From: Acarospora socialis
Taxonomy: Eukaryota > Ascomycota > Lecanoromycetes > Acarosporales > Acarosporaceae
Assembly (NCBI GenBank): GCA_025617375.2
Contig: JAMYGW020000009.1
Span: 558,001 to 622,000, forward strand
DNA length: 64,000 nt
Direction: 5' to 3'
This document shows positions 33,173 through 44,469 of the stretch, piece by piece (within the stretch, counting starts at the first letter, position 1; the number at the start of each line of letters is the position of its first letter). The notes under the pieces were generated by a model. That model made no database searches and had not been told where the DNA came from. It saw only the letters and a list, made by a program, of their open reading frames with translations. The position numbers and the translations under genes were made by a program.

Positions 33173-34496
33173 CCTTGGTAGAGAGTGGTAAGAGTAGAAC
33201 TAGGGCTTCCTCGAGTTGAGCTAGAAGGTAAGATTTATCTTTGAACACCATCGAAGCTCCCCTTCCCATTATCTATTAGCTGGAAGGGCTTTCAGAGCGG
33301 GGTCTGTGCAGCTTGTCACCTACCTAGGTACCTTAGTACCTCAAGGGCAGCAAAGACAGTCACATTTGTGGCTCGAGCGGAGACGCTCTGCGCTAGACCG
33401 GTCGCTCAACATATCCCACCGTAAAGATAAAGTAGAGCACCTTTGACAGCTCTCCTGCAGAGGCATTGCCGCGGGGTACTGTACGTGTAGGTACCAGGTA
33501 AGTTATCACATGTCATGCTCAGCTCACTCGTCGTGGCTTAGGTACTGTACAACGTACAAAACGAACGTCACTCGAATGAAAGGTCAGGACTGCCGGACTA
33601 TTACAACAATGGAAGGAGGGTTGACTCTGATCGCTCATTGGAGTGTCATCAAATCGTGTATTTTTCACTGCATTGGTCTGTGACCCGAGAGAGAGACCCT
33701 GCGTCTGGCCGGGTCTGTAGAAATCACGCTTGTGTCCCTGGACCAAAGGGGCGAAAGGGCTGCGTGTAGTTCCATACATAGTACGGAGTACAGTGTGAGG
33801 ATCAAGAGCCTCCCCAGAACGAAAATCTAAAGCTCCAACGATACATTACTCTCTAGGACCACAACGCCCCATAATCATTCTGGAATTTCAGTCCTGTGAG
33901 GGTCGACTCTCATCAAACTGCGCGAGTGTGATTCTTCGGACATTCGGGGCGCTTTGTCCGGCTGATTGAACTATTTCCGGCTAGCTATCGCTATCGCCAA
34001 TCGATAAGTGGTGGGGAGAGATCACGAAGCCCCCATCCACCACCTTTCCCAGCTGACCACTTGTGCCACAAGACTGTCGCTTTCGACTTATTGAATTTCC
34101 TGCGAATACTGACAACTTCAATTCACGAGCCGACAAGTATCTCGTCTTCAACACTGCTTCAAAGTACGAGGCGGTCCATCGCAACGAGACTCGAGGCGGT
34201 CAGCGCTGGCAGACGGCTTCCCCGCCCGTAGTCTCGCGGACTTCTCGCAGCTTTCTAATCTAAAACGACGCTGAGCTCTTCGAACCCCAAAGGCGACAAA
34301 GCTAATCAATTATAAGTCTTGATTCCATCGATTGAAACATCTTGGTGTTCATCCAGGCGTATTGCGGTAAGGCTTGCCTATCCAGGAGTGGCTGCTTGCC
34401 CATCTCAGAACTCATACTTTATCGAGACGCGGACGATCTGAAATCATCCAAATCCCAATTCATCAGGGGGCAACCACATTCTTTTCGCGCAGCGCA
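33173..34496. other. divergent intergenic region between P450 and F-box/LRR genes
   Basis: About 1.3 kb holding both promoters. Several GGTACC/TAGGTAC-type repeats occur around 33320-33500. An open frame continues upstream of the F-box gene from 34374 but has no ATG. No other gene was seen. Confidence 0.45.
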
Positions 34497-36665
34497 ATGG
34501 CCTCGGTGGGGATTGACCAGACCAACCCGTCGCCTGGCGACATTCGTTCGGCCAGTCCTTTCGATGGAGCGATCCCCCCCGAAACCCTGCCGAAACTCAG
34601 AGGCAGGAGGAGACTACTTCAAAGTCTACAGCGCATGTCTTCATCTCCCTCTTTGGCAAGGATGGGAAGGACAACTCCTTCGGGATATCGGACTGGCGGC
34701 AAGGGATCAATCTCATGCGTCTCACTGTCCTCTACTTCCTCGCCGTACGCGCATTCCTATGGAAATTCATGCTCCTCTCAATTATCTGGGGGTCTGTCGA
34801 CCGCTCCAACAACCGCGCTCAATACTCCTGGTCTCGATTCATGCTACTTTGACCCGAATGCGCGTATCCGAGTCGTCGAGAATGACCTTAACGGTGGTGG
34901 GATGAGCATGCCCAGTAGCATTCCGCTTCCAGCCGAACTTCGCCCTGGTTCGAAGAGTACTCAATTGACCTCCCCAAAGGAAGGCGTCGAAGTTCCGGTT
35001 GACTACTTTCCCAAGCTTGTTGTGCCGCCAAAGGTATCTCCTAGGCGGGAGAACTTTGATTTCTGGGGTGATATGCCGGATGAGATCAAAGTGCACATCT
35101 TTCAGTACCTGAAGCCGAAAGAGATCGTTCGCTGCTCTTCTGTCTCGAAAACTTGGCACAAGATGTGCTTTGATGGACAGTTATGGATCAGTCTCGATAC
35201 GTCTGATTTCTACCGAAACATATCAGGGGACTCCTTAGTCAAGATTATCATGACTGCGGGACCTTTCGTTAGGGACTTGAATCTTCGGGGTTGTGTCCAG
35301 ATGCGGGAAAAGTGGATGTCAGAAGGGCAGAGGTTATCAGATGCATGCCGAAACCTGGTCAACTTCTCCATCGAAGGCTGTCGCATCGACCGTTCGTCGA
35401 TCCACTACTTCTTCCTGCGAAATCCCAGGTTAGCGCATATCAATATATCTGGTTTGACAGCCACGAACAATTCAGCCATGAAGATTATCGCTCAAAGCTG
35501 TCCTCAGCTTGAGTACTTGAACGTATCCTGGTGCCCCAACATCGATACTCAGGGACTGAGAAGGGTGGTTCAAGCGTGTCCGAAGCTAAAAGATCTCCGG
35601 GCGGGCGAGGTGAGCGGCTTCAACGATAAAGGGTTTATGCTCGAGCTCTTTAAACGAAACACACTCGAAAGACTTGTTGTGCACCATTGCGAGACCCTCG
35701 ATGACGAGTCACTGATGGTCCTCATCCAAGGCATTAACCCTGAAATTGACCCGTTGACAGATCGACCTATCGTCCCACCTCGGACTTTCAAACACTTGGA
35801 CTTTACCCGTTGCCGCAATATCTCCGATAAAGGCGTCGAATCCCTTGCCCACAACGTCCCTCATCTGGAAGGTCTGCAGCTCTCTCAATGCCAATCCCTA
35901 ACCGACGACGCGCTTACTGGAATCCTCGCGTCCTCTCCGAGACTCACACATTTGGATCTTGAGGAGTTAGAGGAGCTTACCAACATCACCCTTCAAAATC
36001 TGGCCAAGGCCCCCGCGAACAAGCGGCTCGAGCACCTCAGTGTCAGCTACTGCGAGCACCTGGGTGATAGCGGTATGCTGCAAGTAGTCAAAGATTGTCC
36101 GAATCTCAAGAGTCTTTTCATGGACAACACACGGATCTCAGATTTGGTACTCATCGAACTCGCCAGCCAAGTGCGCTCGCGGAGCAGGACGACCTCCACA
36201 ACCGGCGTCGTTATCAAAAGACCCAAAGTGGGGCTCCGGATGGTCGTTTACGACTGCCAGAACGTCACCTGGACCGGGGTGCGCGAAGTGCTCTCCCGCA
36301 ACGCGGAAATCAAACGCCCCACGCCCACTTCGACCACTTCCCCCTCCACGGCGGCGACGTACCCCTCCGAGATCATCCAGCTGAAGTGCTTCTATGGCTG
36401 GCAGATGACGGTCGAAGAGCACACGAAGCGGGTCCTGCACGGGGATCTGGCGGCCGCCGCTCGTCTGGAGCGGAAGTGGGCGGAATACATGATGGCGAAC
36501 GAAGAGGCCGGGGCCGGAGGCGCGGGCAGTCGGAGACGGAGACGGAGGGCGAGGGAGGCGGCGGCGTTGCATGCGGATGAGGAGGAGGGCGGTGGCGCGG
36601 TTGCGGGAGGGATGGGTGTGGGGAGGAGGAGGAGGGCGAGGAGTGGTGGATGCGTCGTCATGTGA
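34497..36665 (+). CDS. F-box/LRR protein with C-terminal CaaX box
   Basis: A single exon of 722 residues from ATG 34497 (MASVGIDQTNPSPG). Residues 1-190 are disordered and Ser-rich. The F-box lies near residues 190-235 (FWGDMPDEIKVHIFQYLKP, then VSKTWHKMCFDGQLWISLD). At least ten AMN1-type leucine-rich repeats follow, for example CPQLEYLNVSWCPNIDTQGL and LEGLQLSQCQSLTDDALTGI. The C-terminus has a run of Arg and acidic patches and ends SGGCVVM, a CaaX box that predicts farnesylation and membrane anchoring. Mammalian FBXL2 and FBXL20 have the same plan, an SCF substrate receptor held on membranes by a prenyl group. So this is probably a membrane-bound SCF receptor, distinct from grrA in this window. 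Substrates are unknown. Confidence 0.9.
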   Translation: MASVGIDQTNPSPGDIRSASPFDGAIPPETLPKLRGRRRLLQSLQRMSSSPSLARMGRTTPSGYRTGGKGSISCVSLSSTSSPYAHSYGNSCSSQLSGGLSTAPTTALNTPGLDSCYFDPNARIRVVENDLNGGGMSMPSSIPLPAELRPGSKSTQLTSPKEGVEVPVDYFPKLVVPPKVSPRRENFDFWGDMPDEIKVHIFQYLKPKEIVRCSSVSKTWHKMCFDGQLWISLDTSDFYRNISGDSLVKIIMTAGPFVRDLNLRGCVQMREKWMSEGQRLSDACRNLVNFSIEGCRIDRSSIHYFFLRNPRLAHINISGLTATNNSAMKIIAQSCPQLEYLNVSWCPNIDTQGLRRVVQACPKLKDLRAGEVSGFNDKGFMLELFKRNTLERLVVHHCETLDDESLMVLIQGINPEIDPLTDRPIVPPRTFKHLDFTRCRNISDKGVESLAHNVPHLEGLQLSQCQSLTDDALTGILASSPRLTHLDLEELEELTNITLQNLAKAPANKRLEHLSVSYCEHLGDSGMLQVVKDCPNLKSLFMDNTRISDLVLIELASQVRSRSRTTSTTGVVIKRPKVGLRMVVYDCQNVTWTGVREVLSRNAEIKRPTPTSTTSPSTAATYPSEIIQLKCFYGWQMTVEEHTKRVLHGDLAAAARLERKWAEYMMANEEAGAGGAGSRRRRRRAREAAALHADEEEGGGAVAGGMGVGRRRRARSGGCVVM

Positions 36666-39588
36666 GGTTCAGTTTGGAGATGCTGGCTGTTGGACGTCGA
36701 GGCTGGGAAAGCGTGGGTTGGGAGATTGAGATTGTGGACGGTGACATTTCAGGTGCGAGCGGCACGTTCATGGGTAAGTGCGCTTTGGAAGGTAAGATTG
36801 GGTTTCGTGGACGGGCGGCACTCTTTCTTCCGCTCGTTACTACGAGGAGCGTTTTCTCATGTTCCTATCGACGTGTGTCTTTGGGTCTGAGCCGCGTGTT
36901 GGGACGGGGGAGGTTAGGGAGGCGTATGGGATGGTATGAGAACAACACTTGCGCAAGAATCAAGTCGATCCCGTACAAGTACATATTTCTTCCTGTAGAG
37001 CTTATCATATCATAAAATATCACAGCCCCTTCTCGTTCGTTAACTATGAGTTAGAACCTCTCTTGGTCGTAGAATGGCAGTGTCAGCGTAGATCTCCTGG
37101 GATGACTAAGCTCGGCTCCTCTCCGCACGTTGAAAGTGCGATCCCAGCGAGCTGCTTCCACCGACACGAACGTTTACGAGGTATGGCGATTCAGCGCAAC
37201 ACGCCCAAAGCGAAGGATATCGAGAGATGTAGGCGGAGGGCGATTGGGCTGGCGATGGGTGTTTGCACGCAGCTGGGTGGCGTCGGGGCTGCTTTGAATC
37301 CTTTCGCACAAGGCAGCCCGTTCCATGGCCAGAGTAGCTGTTCAGTAGGGTCCAAACGGATGCTTCTCTTTCGTCGCACATCTCCTATGATGCTTCCGTG
37401 ACCTACCGATGAAGTCTTTCATTGTTCTGCGATGATGGGTTTCTGATCTCACATGCACAATCGATGCGATATGTTCTTGCCATGGCCAACTGGATGACCA
37501 TGTACTATGTGCTAGTCAGCCCTGTGTTCCTTCATCTTGCCCTACGTTGTCTCCATGTCTCCGCAATGTCAGAACAGAACGCTCAAGCCTGGTGTTTTGG
37601 TTGACATGTGATAAGGTACTTGAGACGATGCCAGGTGTAACGTGAACTGATTATCGCCATTTCACCGCGATCATGCCCAGAACCACCGTTATCAGACTTT
37701 CGAAGATAAGGAGTGTTTTCGGCCATTGAGATTGGCCACCGCTAGAGATGTCTCAGGTCTTATCTTGCGTTCGGAAGGTCACGTCACGAGACCCGTGCTT
37801 CACTTTCGATGTTTATAGATAAGGAAATATCTCCTTCGCTGACTGATTTACTTAGAAGATACCTAGGTAAGTATCGTGTCTTACTATGCAGAGTGATTTC
37901 GGGGTGTGGCAGCAACACCTGTGTCCGAACAGCTACCAGTTTTGCGGGCGGACTTTTAACATGGAAGGATTCTGAAGGCACAGCCCATATCTGAGATCCT
38001 CGAAGGCGCAATTCAGCGGTCGTTCCGCATCCTTCGACATGGTGCGGGATTGTCCTTCACCACTGCCGCAAATGGTCATTGTCTGCCATAAGCTCAAGAT
38101 GCTCGAATAGAGCATAGGCCAAGTCCTGCTCACCCGGAGACGTTCGATATCTGGCATTCAATGTCAGATGTGCAGGTGGACCTCGTCTAAGGAACAGCCC
38201 ACAGCGGGGTCTCTTGCTACCCATCGCTACTCAGATGATACGCAGGGTATGTGCTCTGACAACTGGGTTGAACAGTCAAGCGTTACAGCCATTCCGGGCT
38301 AGGATGTTATATAAGGTTCGATGGAGAGGTCCTTGGCGACGACACAGCCATTTCTCCACTTAGTGACTGTTCGGGATATAGTCAGGCTCATGCACTCAGA
38401 GTGGGTTGACCATCTTACTGCTGCCAAAGGTCCACTGACCCGCTTAGAGACTGTCCTTCTGCTTCCATTCTGTTGGCTCATTTCCAGTCCGCCTGCTCAC
38501 CTACTGGCTTAGGCTGAATACCAGTTGAACGGAAGGTCTGCCCTAATTCTAACCCGCCAGTCAAACCAACATCCTTCTGTTCCTGGTGGTTGGGGCGCGC
38601 TCCGAGGTACGTGTTGCTGAGCTCCCGTTAGTAAGCCGTCTTGACTTACTTCGTCGTCAGGCGACTGAATATCTGGGATCTGCTTTCACAGCGCACCTTG
38701 CGATGGAGCAGGGTGATTACCACGGCCATGCAAGCATGCGAGCCTTCTCGAAGGTGTCTGGTTCGTCTTATCAAATTGCTCTTTTGGAGGGCAGACTTTG
38801 CACGGACATACCTCAGAGTATCGGCTCAACAAGTGTGACGTATAAGATGGAGCACGGTTCTGGGAACCGCCGGTGTGCTATAGTTCCACAGATCGTAAGG
38901 CTTTCCTCTTTCCCTTCGATCATCACTGGCAGCTATCTACTCCTCCGTCTCGATCTCGACGCCACATCGTACCCTACCGAATCTGGTAAGCGATGAGGGT
39001 GTACATCGGGGATGCATTACCCATTACGCCTACCACGTCAGATCGAATTGATGATGCTACCAGTGGCCACGGCAGGTCCAACCAGGACGGCTCGCTATGT
39101 AACATGACGATACCCAGTGAACTCTGCACTGCAATGACGATCCTTGGTTGGCATCGGCGGAGGAAACGAGGGATTGTTGGTTGATCAGTGGGAAGCCAGG
39201 TTTCTATAAGCTTACCATGACTTCAAGTCCCGGTCTCTCGATCTGGAACCTTGCTCTTGTTCAGCCACCTCGATACTGGGCGTCTTGAAGGAGTGCGCTA
39301 AATTTCTCGATTTTGGTGGAGGCTGCAAGTGGCCTATAAAGGGTGCCACGGTGCAAAATTAGGCGATGATACCGGTTCGTTTCCTCGATGGCGCAACGCC
39401 AATCCCCGCAAATTGCAGGTCTCGTGTACCTTATTCACGCATGGATCATCGTCTGCAGAGTTGGTCCAAGCTTCTTCTCTGTGAGAGTTTCAAGGTCCAC
39501 GTGTTTTTCAATTTTTCTTCCTTTCAATTTTTTCCCATAACCATCCTATGGTTCTGAGCAAGACAGGTCCTACGTTCAGCGCCTTGTC
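36666..39588. other. gene-poor region with possible coding relics
   Basis: About 2.9 kb without a gene I can recognise, the longest such stretch in the window. On the minus strand near 37950-38160 a frame reads DLAYALFEHLELMADNDHL, then a stop, then TAELRLRGSQIWAVPSESFH, which looks protein-like but matches no family I know. A plus-strand frame at 38586-38996 also has no known content. No terminal repeats or transposase motifs were seen. Confidence 0.4.
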
Positions 39589-41490
39589 ATGATGATCGTT
39601 ATCATGTTCCCTTCAGTCGGATCTTCCAAAGCATTAGATATCTCCTTTCTGCCATTAGCAGCTCTTGCTTTGGTGGTAGCTGGAGCCCTCTATGTGACCT
39701 TTGTTTACCGTGTGCACCCGCTGTCTCGTATTCCTTCGATCCATTGGTCTGCACCGTTGTCCAGCTGCTACCTTCTGTACCTTCTTTACTCTGGCTCTCG
39801 TCGTGTGGTCCTATATGATGCACACACTGGCAGGCAGGGACTGAGCCAGTCTCTTCCCGTTCTAAGGGTAGGACCAAAAGAAGTGTCGATCATGAGCAGT
39901 GAAGGTATACGGCTTGTCTATGGCGGAGGGTTTGAGAGGTCTTCATGGTATGAGGTCTTCAAAAACTTCAGGTAAGTCGGCTTTGCTGCAGCATTTGATG
40001 ACAGAATCACATTTGAGTCAGCTAACGAGTATCGCTCTCTAATATAGGAAAGAGAACATGTTTTCTTTCAAGTCAAGCCGAGCACACAGTGCACGTCGTC
40101 GTATATATGCGATGAACTACTCAAAGTCCGCCATCTCACAGCCAGATATACAGAACATCATCAAAACACGAAACTCCTCGTTGATCCGATTCATTGCTCA
40201 ACAGACAAGCTCGACAGGGCGGCCCAATGGTAAAAGCTCGCCCCTTGTTGTTCGCAACCTGTTCCGAGCTCTTCAGGCAGACATCTTCACTGCGTTTGCG
40301 TTTTCTGAATCCGTCGGTACCAACTTTCTTGGCAACCTGACTGTCGGAAGAGCGAATACGACAGAGCAACTTGGCATGGGCGTGATTGATCTTTGCCACG
40401 AGGACAAGCGCGATGCCTACTTCCTCTGGGAGAGCGAGTCGCCTTTCAAGTACCTTGCGCATTTAGTCGGCTGGGATTGGCCTGTTGCTCATGTGAACAT
40501 GGAGACCTGGGTTCTCAATCTAATATCGGCGTACGAGAGCAGGGCGCAGGCATCATTGCAAGATTTGAGCCCCGTTAACAAGCCACTGCGAGCAATTGGC
40601 AGTGTCTACGGGAAGATGATGGCCTGGAGTCACCCAGAGTCAGGGAGAAGGCTCTCATGGGGTGAAAGGGCAAGTGAGATAATGGACCATATCGGTTTGA
40701 GTTCCAGGATGTATTTCAGTCCTCGTTGCATTCTCTGATAGGCGTGCTTTACAGTAGCTGGTCAAGACCCTGTCCCTGCTGTTCTGGAATACATAACACA
40801 CCGGATCAGCCTTCATCCAGACATTCAAAATCGTTTGCGTCAAGAAATCATGAGCTGCTTACCGAGCAGGAACGAAGATTGGACATGCGCGACAGTTGAC
40901 GCCTTGCCGTTCCTCAACGCCGTTGTTCTGGAGGGGCTGAGGCTTGTGGACACCATTGGATCGTATCAGAGAAGGGTTGTTCCGAAAGGAGGGTGCACGA
41001 TAGAGGAGTTTTATCTACCGGCAGGGGTGAGTTTGTCCTGGCCTCCTCGACTACGCAACAACGTCTCCAACGGGAAACGCTAATTGTACTCCCTCTCACT
41101 AGACCGTCGTGGCTGCCCAGCCGTATATCATCAATCGTCAAGCTAACATCTTTGGCAACCCGGAAACCTTCAATCCAGACCGCTGGCTCGTGGATACGGA
41201 CACCTACAAATTCCTCTACAAATCCCTCTGGACTTTCTCCAGCGGACCTAGAGGGTGTATAGGCAGGGAATTAGCATTGTCAGGTTTGTCCGAGGTTGCC
41301 CGTCTTAATGGATCGGAGCCCTCTCGAGACTGATCGCTGGTGCTCAGTGATAAAAACGACGCTGGCAAACGTGTACGCCAACTTCATCACAGAGGTGACG
41401 AATGAGGATCGGCCGACGAGACCGTGGGAAGATACCCACCCGATGGCGGAGTTGCAATTCAAAATGGTAAGGCAGGAAGCTGATGGTTGA
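39589..41490 (+). CDS. cytochrome P450 monooxygenase with divergent I-helix
   Basis: Exons: 39589-39971, 40048-40694, 40755-41026, 41103-41283, 41348-41490; 541 residues. There is an N-terminal membrane span (FLPLAALALVVAGALYVTF), then HPLSRIPSIHWSAP, the hinge of the fungal group that includes benzoate para-hydroxylase relatives. KENMFSFKSSRAHSARRRIY is the usual W/R helix C region. The ExxR motif is EGLRLVDT, the PERF region FNPDRW, and the heme loop FSSGPRGCIGRELA with Cys near residue 485. The I-helix, across the second intron, reads HIVAGQDPVPAVLEY; the acid is kept but the usual Thr that follows is not, which could alter oxygen activation. It lies 630 bp upstream of an epoxide hydrolase gene on the same strand. 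Confidence 0.85.
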
Positions 41491-42120
41491 GGCAGTCGCT
41501 GCATTGAGCTTGTTTCTATGGCTTTCGGGCCTCTAAAAGTTTTTATACCAGCCAAGGTCACTGTACTACAGTACCATACTTCTTGCTGGAAGCATTCCTT
41601 TAAACCTAGACGACAGTTGGCTGCATAAGCATCAAAAAGTTTACCAAAAATATAAGAAAAGTTCAAGTTTATTATAACTTTACAAATTACATATACAGTC
41701 TTAGGTGATCATTGGACGAATTCATCTATACGAGTAAAGAAATGATCTTTTGCGGTATTCGTATAGGTAGAGAGCATATCGTTGGAGTGATGTTCATTTA
41801 GAGCTCCGTACCAGTCCCCTCTTATTCTCATACCCCTCCTTCGAGCATCAACGATCGTGTCGAAGCTACAAACACAGCCAAGAGCAACCAGTAAGCTTAA
41901 AAGTCAGCAATCATTGCGCAGCACATGATCCTCATTAACATCTCCTGTCTAAATCATCGACGATGAAGGAGTGCTGGCGTTGCTGAAAGGTCTACTCGAA
42001 GGGATGATGACAGACTATCTTTGATCTTTCAGAGTGCTTGAGAAGCCTAGCTTACTCAAGCAGCATCGAAAACCTCTACCACAATTGAGTAAATAGCCTA
42101 CTCAGCTACTCAGGCTCAGA
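41491..42120. other. intergenic region between P450 and epoxide hydrolase
   Basis: About 0.63 kb, AT-rich from 41640 to 41760. No gene or repeat was recognised; it should hold the epoxide hydrolase promoter. Confidence 0.4.
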
Positions 42121-43692
42121 ATGTCGGCCCTTCAAAACCTGGTTCGGCGCGCTGTGAGCTTCACCTACGGCCTTATAACCCTACTCATGTTCATTTTCTT
42201 CGCATTCTGGGATGGATCCCTCTTCAGAAAGGCCACGGAGAAAGAGAAGAATGAGCTCAAATTGGGTTCGTGCTTGCGAACGACCGCCTCCAACCAAGTT
42301 TTTGCTGATACCTACGGTGTGAGTCTAGCACAAGGGCGGTTGTGGAATCTGTCCAAACACCCGAATGGTTTGACGCATGCGTTCTATAGCCTCTCGAACG
42401 GAGTACGGCTTCATTACGTCGCTAATTCTGACTTCTCCAATACGACCTTTCCGAGCTCTTATAAAAATGTTATCATATTCCTGCATGGCTTTCCCGATAG
42501 TTGGGCTCAGTGGAGACATTTTGTCTCCTCCCCCGCTCTGCGTTCGGATAACGTGCTTATAGCCGTCGACCTTCCCGGGTATGGTGGCAGCGACGGCTTA
42601 AGGAGATACGGAGCTACGGATGTCTTGGAGGCAGTGACCGAATTTGTTATTGGGATGAGGAAGTTGTATGGAGTAGATACCGAACAGGATACGGTGGGCG
42701 TAGGGATGAAGCCGGGTGTGATCATAGTCGGACACGATTGGGGATGCATCATTGGTTCTCGACTGGCTGCTGAAGCTCCGCAGCTGGCCGACAGGTTCAT
42801 ACTCAGCAACGCTCCTATTGTACGTGGCTTGACTACCTTTCCCTTCTGTACCGCTGTTCTCGGCGCTGAAACTAGGGGCTTCTAGCCTGCAGTGACGGTT
42901 GCGAACGTCGAACGCATCTTATCTTCATCCGCGAAGATGCTGACGACTTTCGCCCACCATCCGCTATCCTCACGATCCCTGCTTCGCAAGGCCGTGTTCA
43001 CGCTCTCACCTCTCTTCTCCCAACTCAGGAAGTCGGGATACGCCTTCGTTTTCAACCTCCCGTTGCCGCTGGTATCGCGCGCCGGCTCCATGGGCAACTT
43101 CTGGTTCCTGCGAATCTGCCACCAGGTCGCCGCCGGCAACGAGCATCCGTTCGACAGCAAGCAGGCAGCCGAAGCCATGGCGAGCTCGCACGGCCCGGGA
43201 GTGTACGAGTGCATCTCCATGACCGAAGCGCAGGAGAGCTATCCGGCCTCGGTGCGGAACCGCTCGGCCTCTGGCGGCTTCACCGAGAAGATCCGCTACT
43301 ATCGGGAGGGCCTCTTCAACGACACCTGGGCCAAGTCGCTCGAAACGCTCGCCGCCTTGTATGAGATTGATGGGGCTCGGAGATCGAGCAGCGGTGCTGG
43401 CTTGTTCGAGGACGAGCCTAAGGGTTCGTTGAAGGCGAAGACGACGGTTGTGTGGGGGCTGCTGGATTGGGCGGTTGATCAGCGGATGGCATTGCAAGGG
43501 ATCGGGGATTATTTACCGAGGGGCAGTCAAGTGATTGTGCTACCTAGAACTGGGCATTGGACGCCGAATCCGGGGATGGGAAGGGAGGCGTTGGGGAAGG
43601 TCATTGAGTGGGCTGCTGGTGGAGAGAAGGGCGACTTGAGGCAGATGGTTGCTGAGGTTTATGAGAAGGCACGGATAACATTTGAGAGATGA
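42121..43692 (+). CDS. alpha/beta-hydrolase, epoxide hydrolase type, membrane-anchored
   Basis: Exons 42121-42819 and 42886-43692; 501 residues. A membrane span near residues 15-32 (YGLITLLMFIFFAFWDGSLF) suggests anchoring in the ER. The alpha/beta-hydrolase core follows: oxyanion-hole motif HGFPDSWAQWRH near residue 121, DLPGYGGSDG, and the nucleophile elbow VGHDWGCIIG with the catalytic Asp near residue 205. The acid is probably in WGLLDWAVD and the base His in RTGHWTPN. An Asp nucleophile in GHDWG points to epoxide hydrolase or haloalkane dehalogenase chemistry; the former is usual in fungi. The region 42990-43330 is markedly GC-rich and codes for the lid. It is paired with the upstream P450, so a P450-made epoxide could be its substrate; that is inference. 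Confidence 0.87.
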
Positions 43693-44469
43693 ATTGAGGT
43701 AGGGCTTGTTTACGTCAAGGTTGCATCTAATGTGCTTGCGAGCGAGCGGGATGCTACCGTCCTTCCACGTACTCGTTCTCCATTCAATAGCAACTTGTAT
43801 TGATGCCCACATCATCACTTGGCAGGGTCATCAAGTGGAACATGAGTATTCAGACGCGCTGCTCAGTGGAGATACCGCTTAGGTCGCCCAAACAATCTCC
43901 TAGGTATAACATTCTGGGCCGCAAGTCAATTGGCAACGGACTCTCAATGTTGGAGATTCCCAGGTATCTTTTCGTTGCGGGGTCTATCACACGACACCCA
44001 GACGTACCTATTATTACTGCCCGAAGACCCACGATTACTGCATGATGACCGTGGAGGTGTTACCCTGTCATGCGGTGAGAAGCGGCTAAAGGAACCTTGT
44101 AGCTTTTAAGCTCTTTTGCTATGACTTAACCCCCGCTTCGAAATAAGGTAGCTACCTATCATCATGTGCGGGCAAGAGCTCGACAGCTTGCAGGAACATC
44201 CTGCTCGGTTTCGGCGAGCTACTGTTCTTTCTCCCCGTTGTACATAGAAAACACTTTCATTCAGATCTTGTTCAATTGTAGGAACACTTTTCGATATAGC
44301 CCAAGGATCATGAAATCCATTGCCAGTGTCAACAGCTAGAGGTGGGGTCTGGTTACATACAGATTCTTCAGCGGACCGACTCCTAGGTCCAATTTCTCTT
44401 CACGGGAGTGTCGGCTCTCACAAAGACTTTTCAGACCGAGCAGTCGAGATTTTATGTGAGGATATTGCA
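43693..44469. other. intergenic region
   Basis: About 0.78 kb between the epoxide hydrolase and glycogenin genes. Short open frames only; nothing recognised. Confidence 0.4.

Noticed and set aside
31586-43692. A secondary-metabolite gene cluster around the two P450 genes
   Set aside because: No polyketide, peptide or terpene synthase, no cluster regulator, and unrelated genes between; only small pairings are supported.
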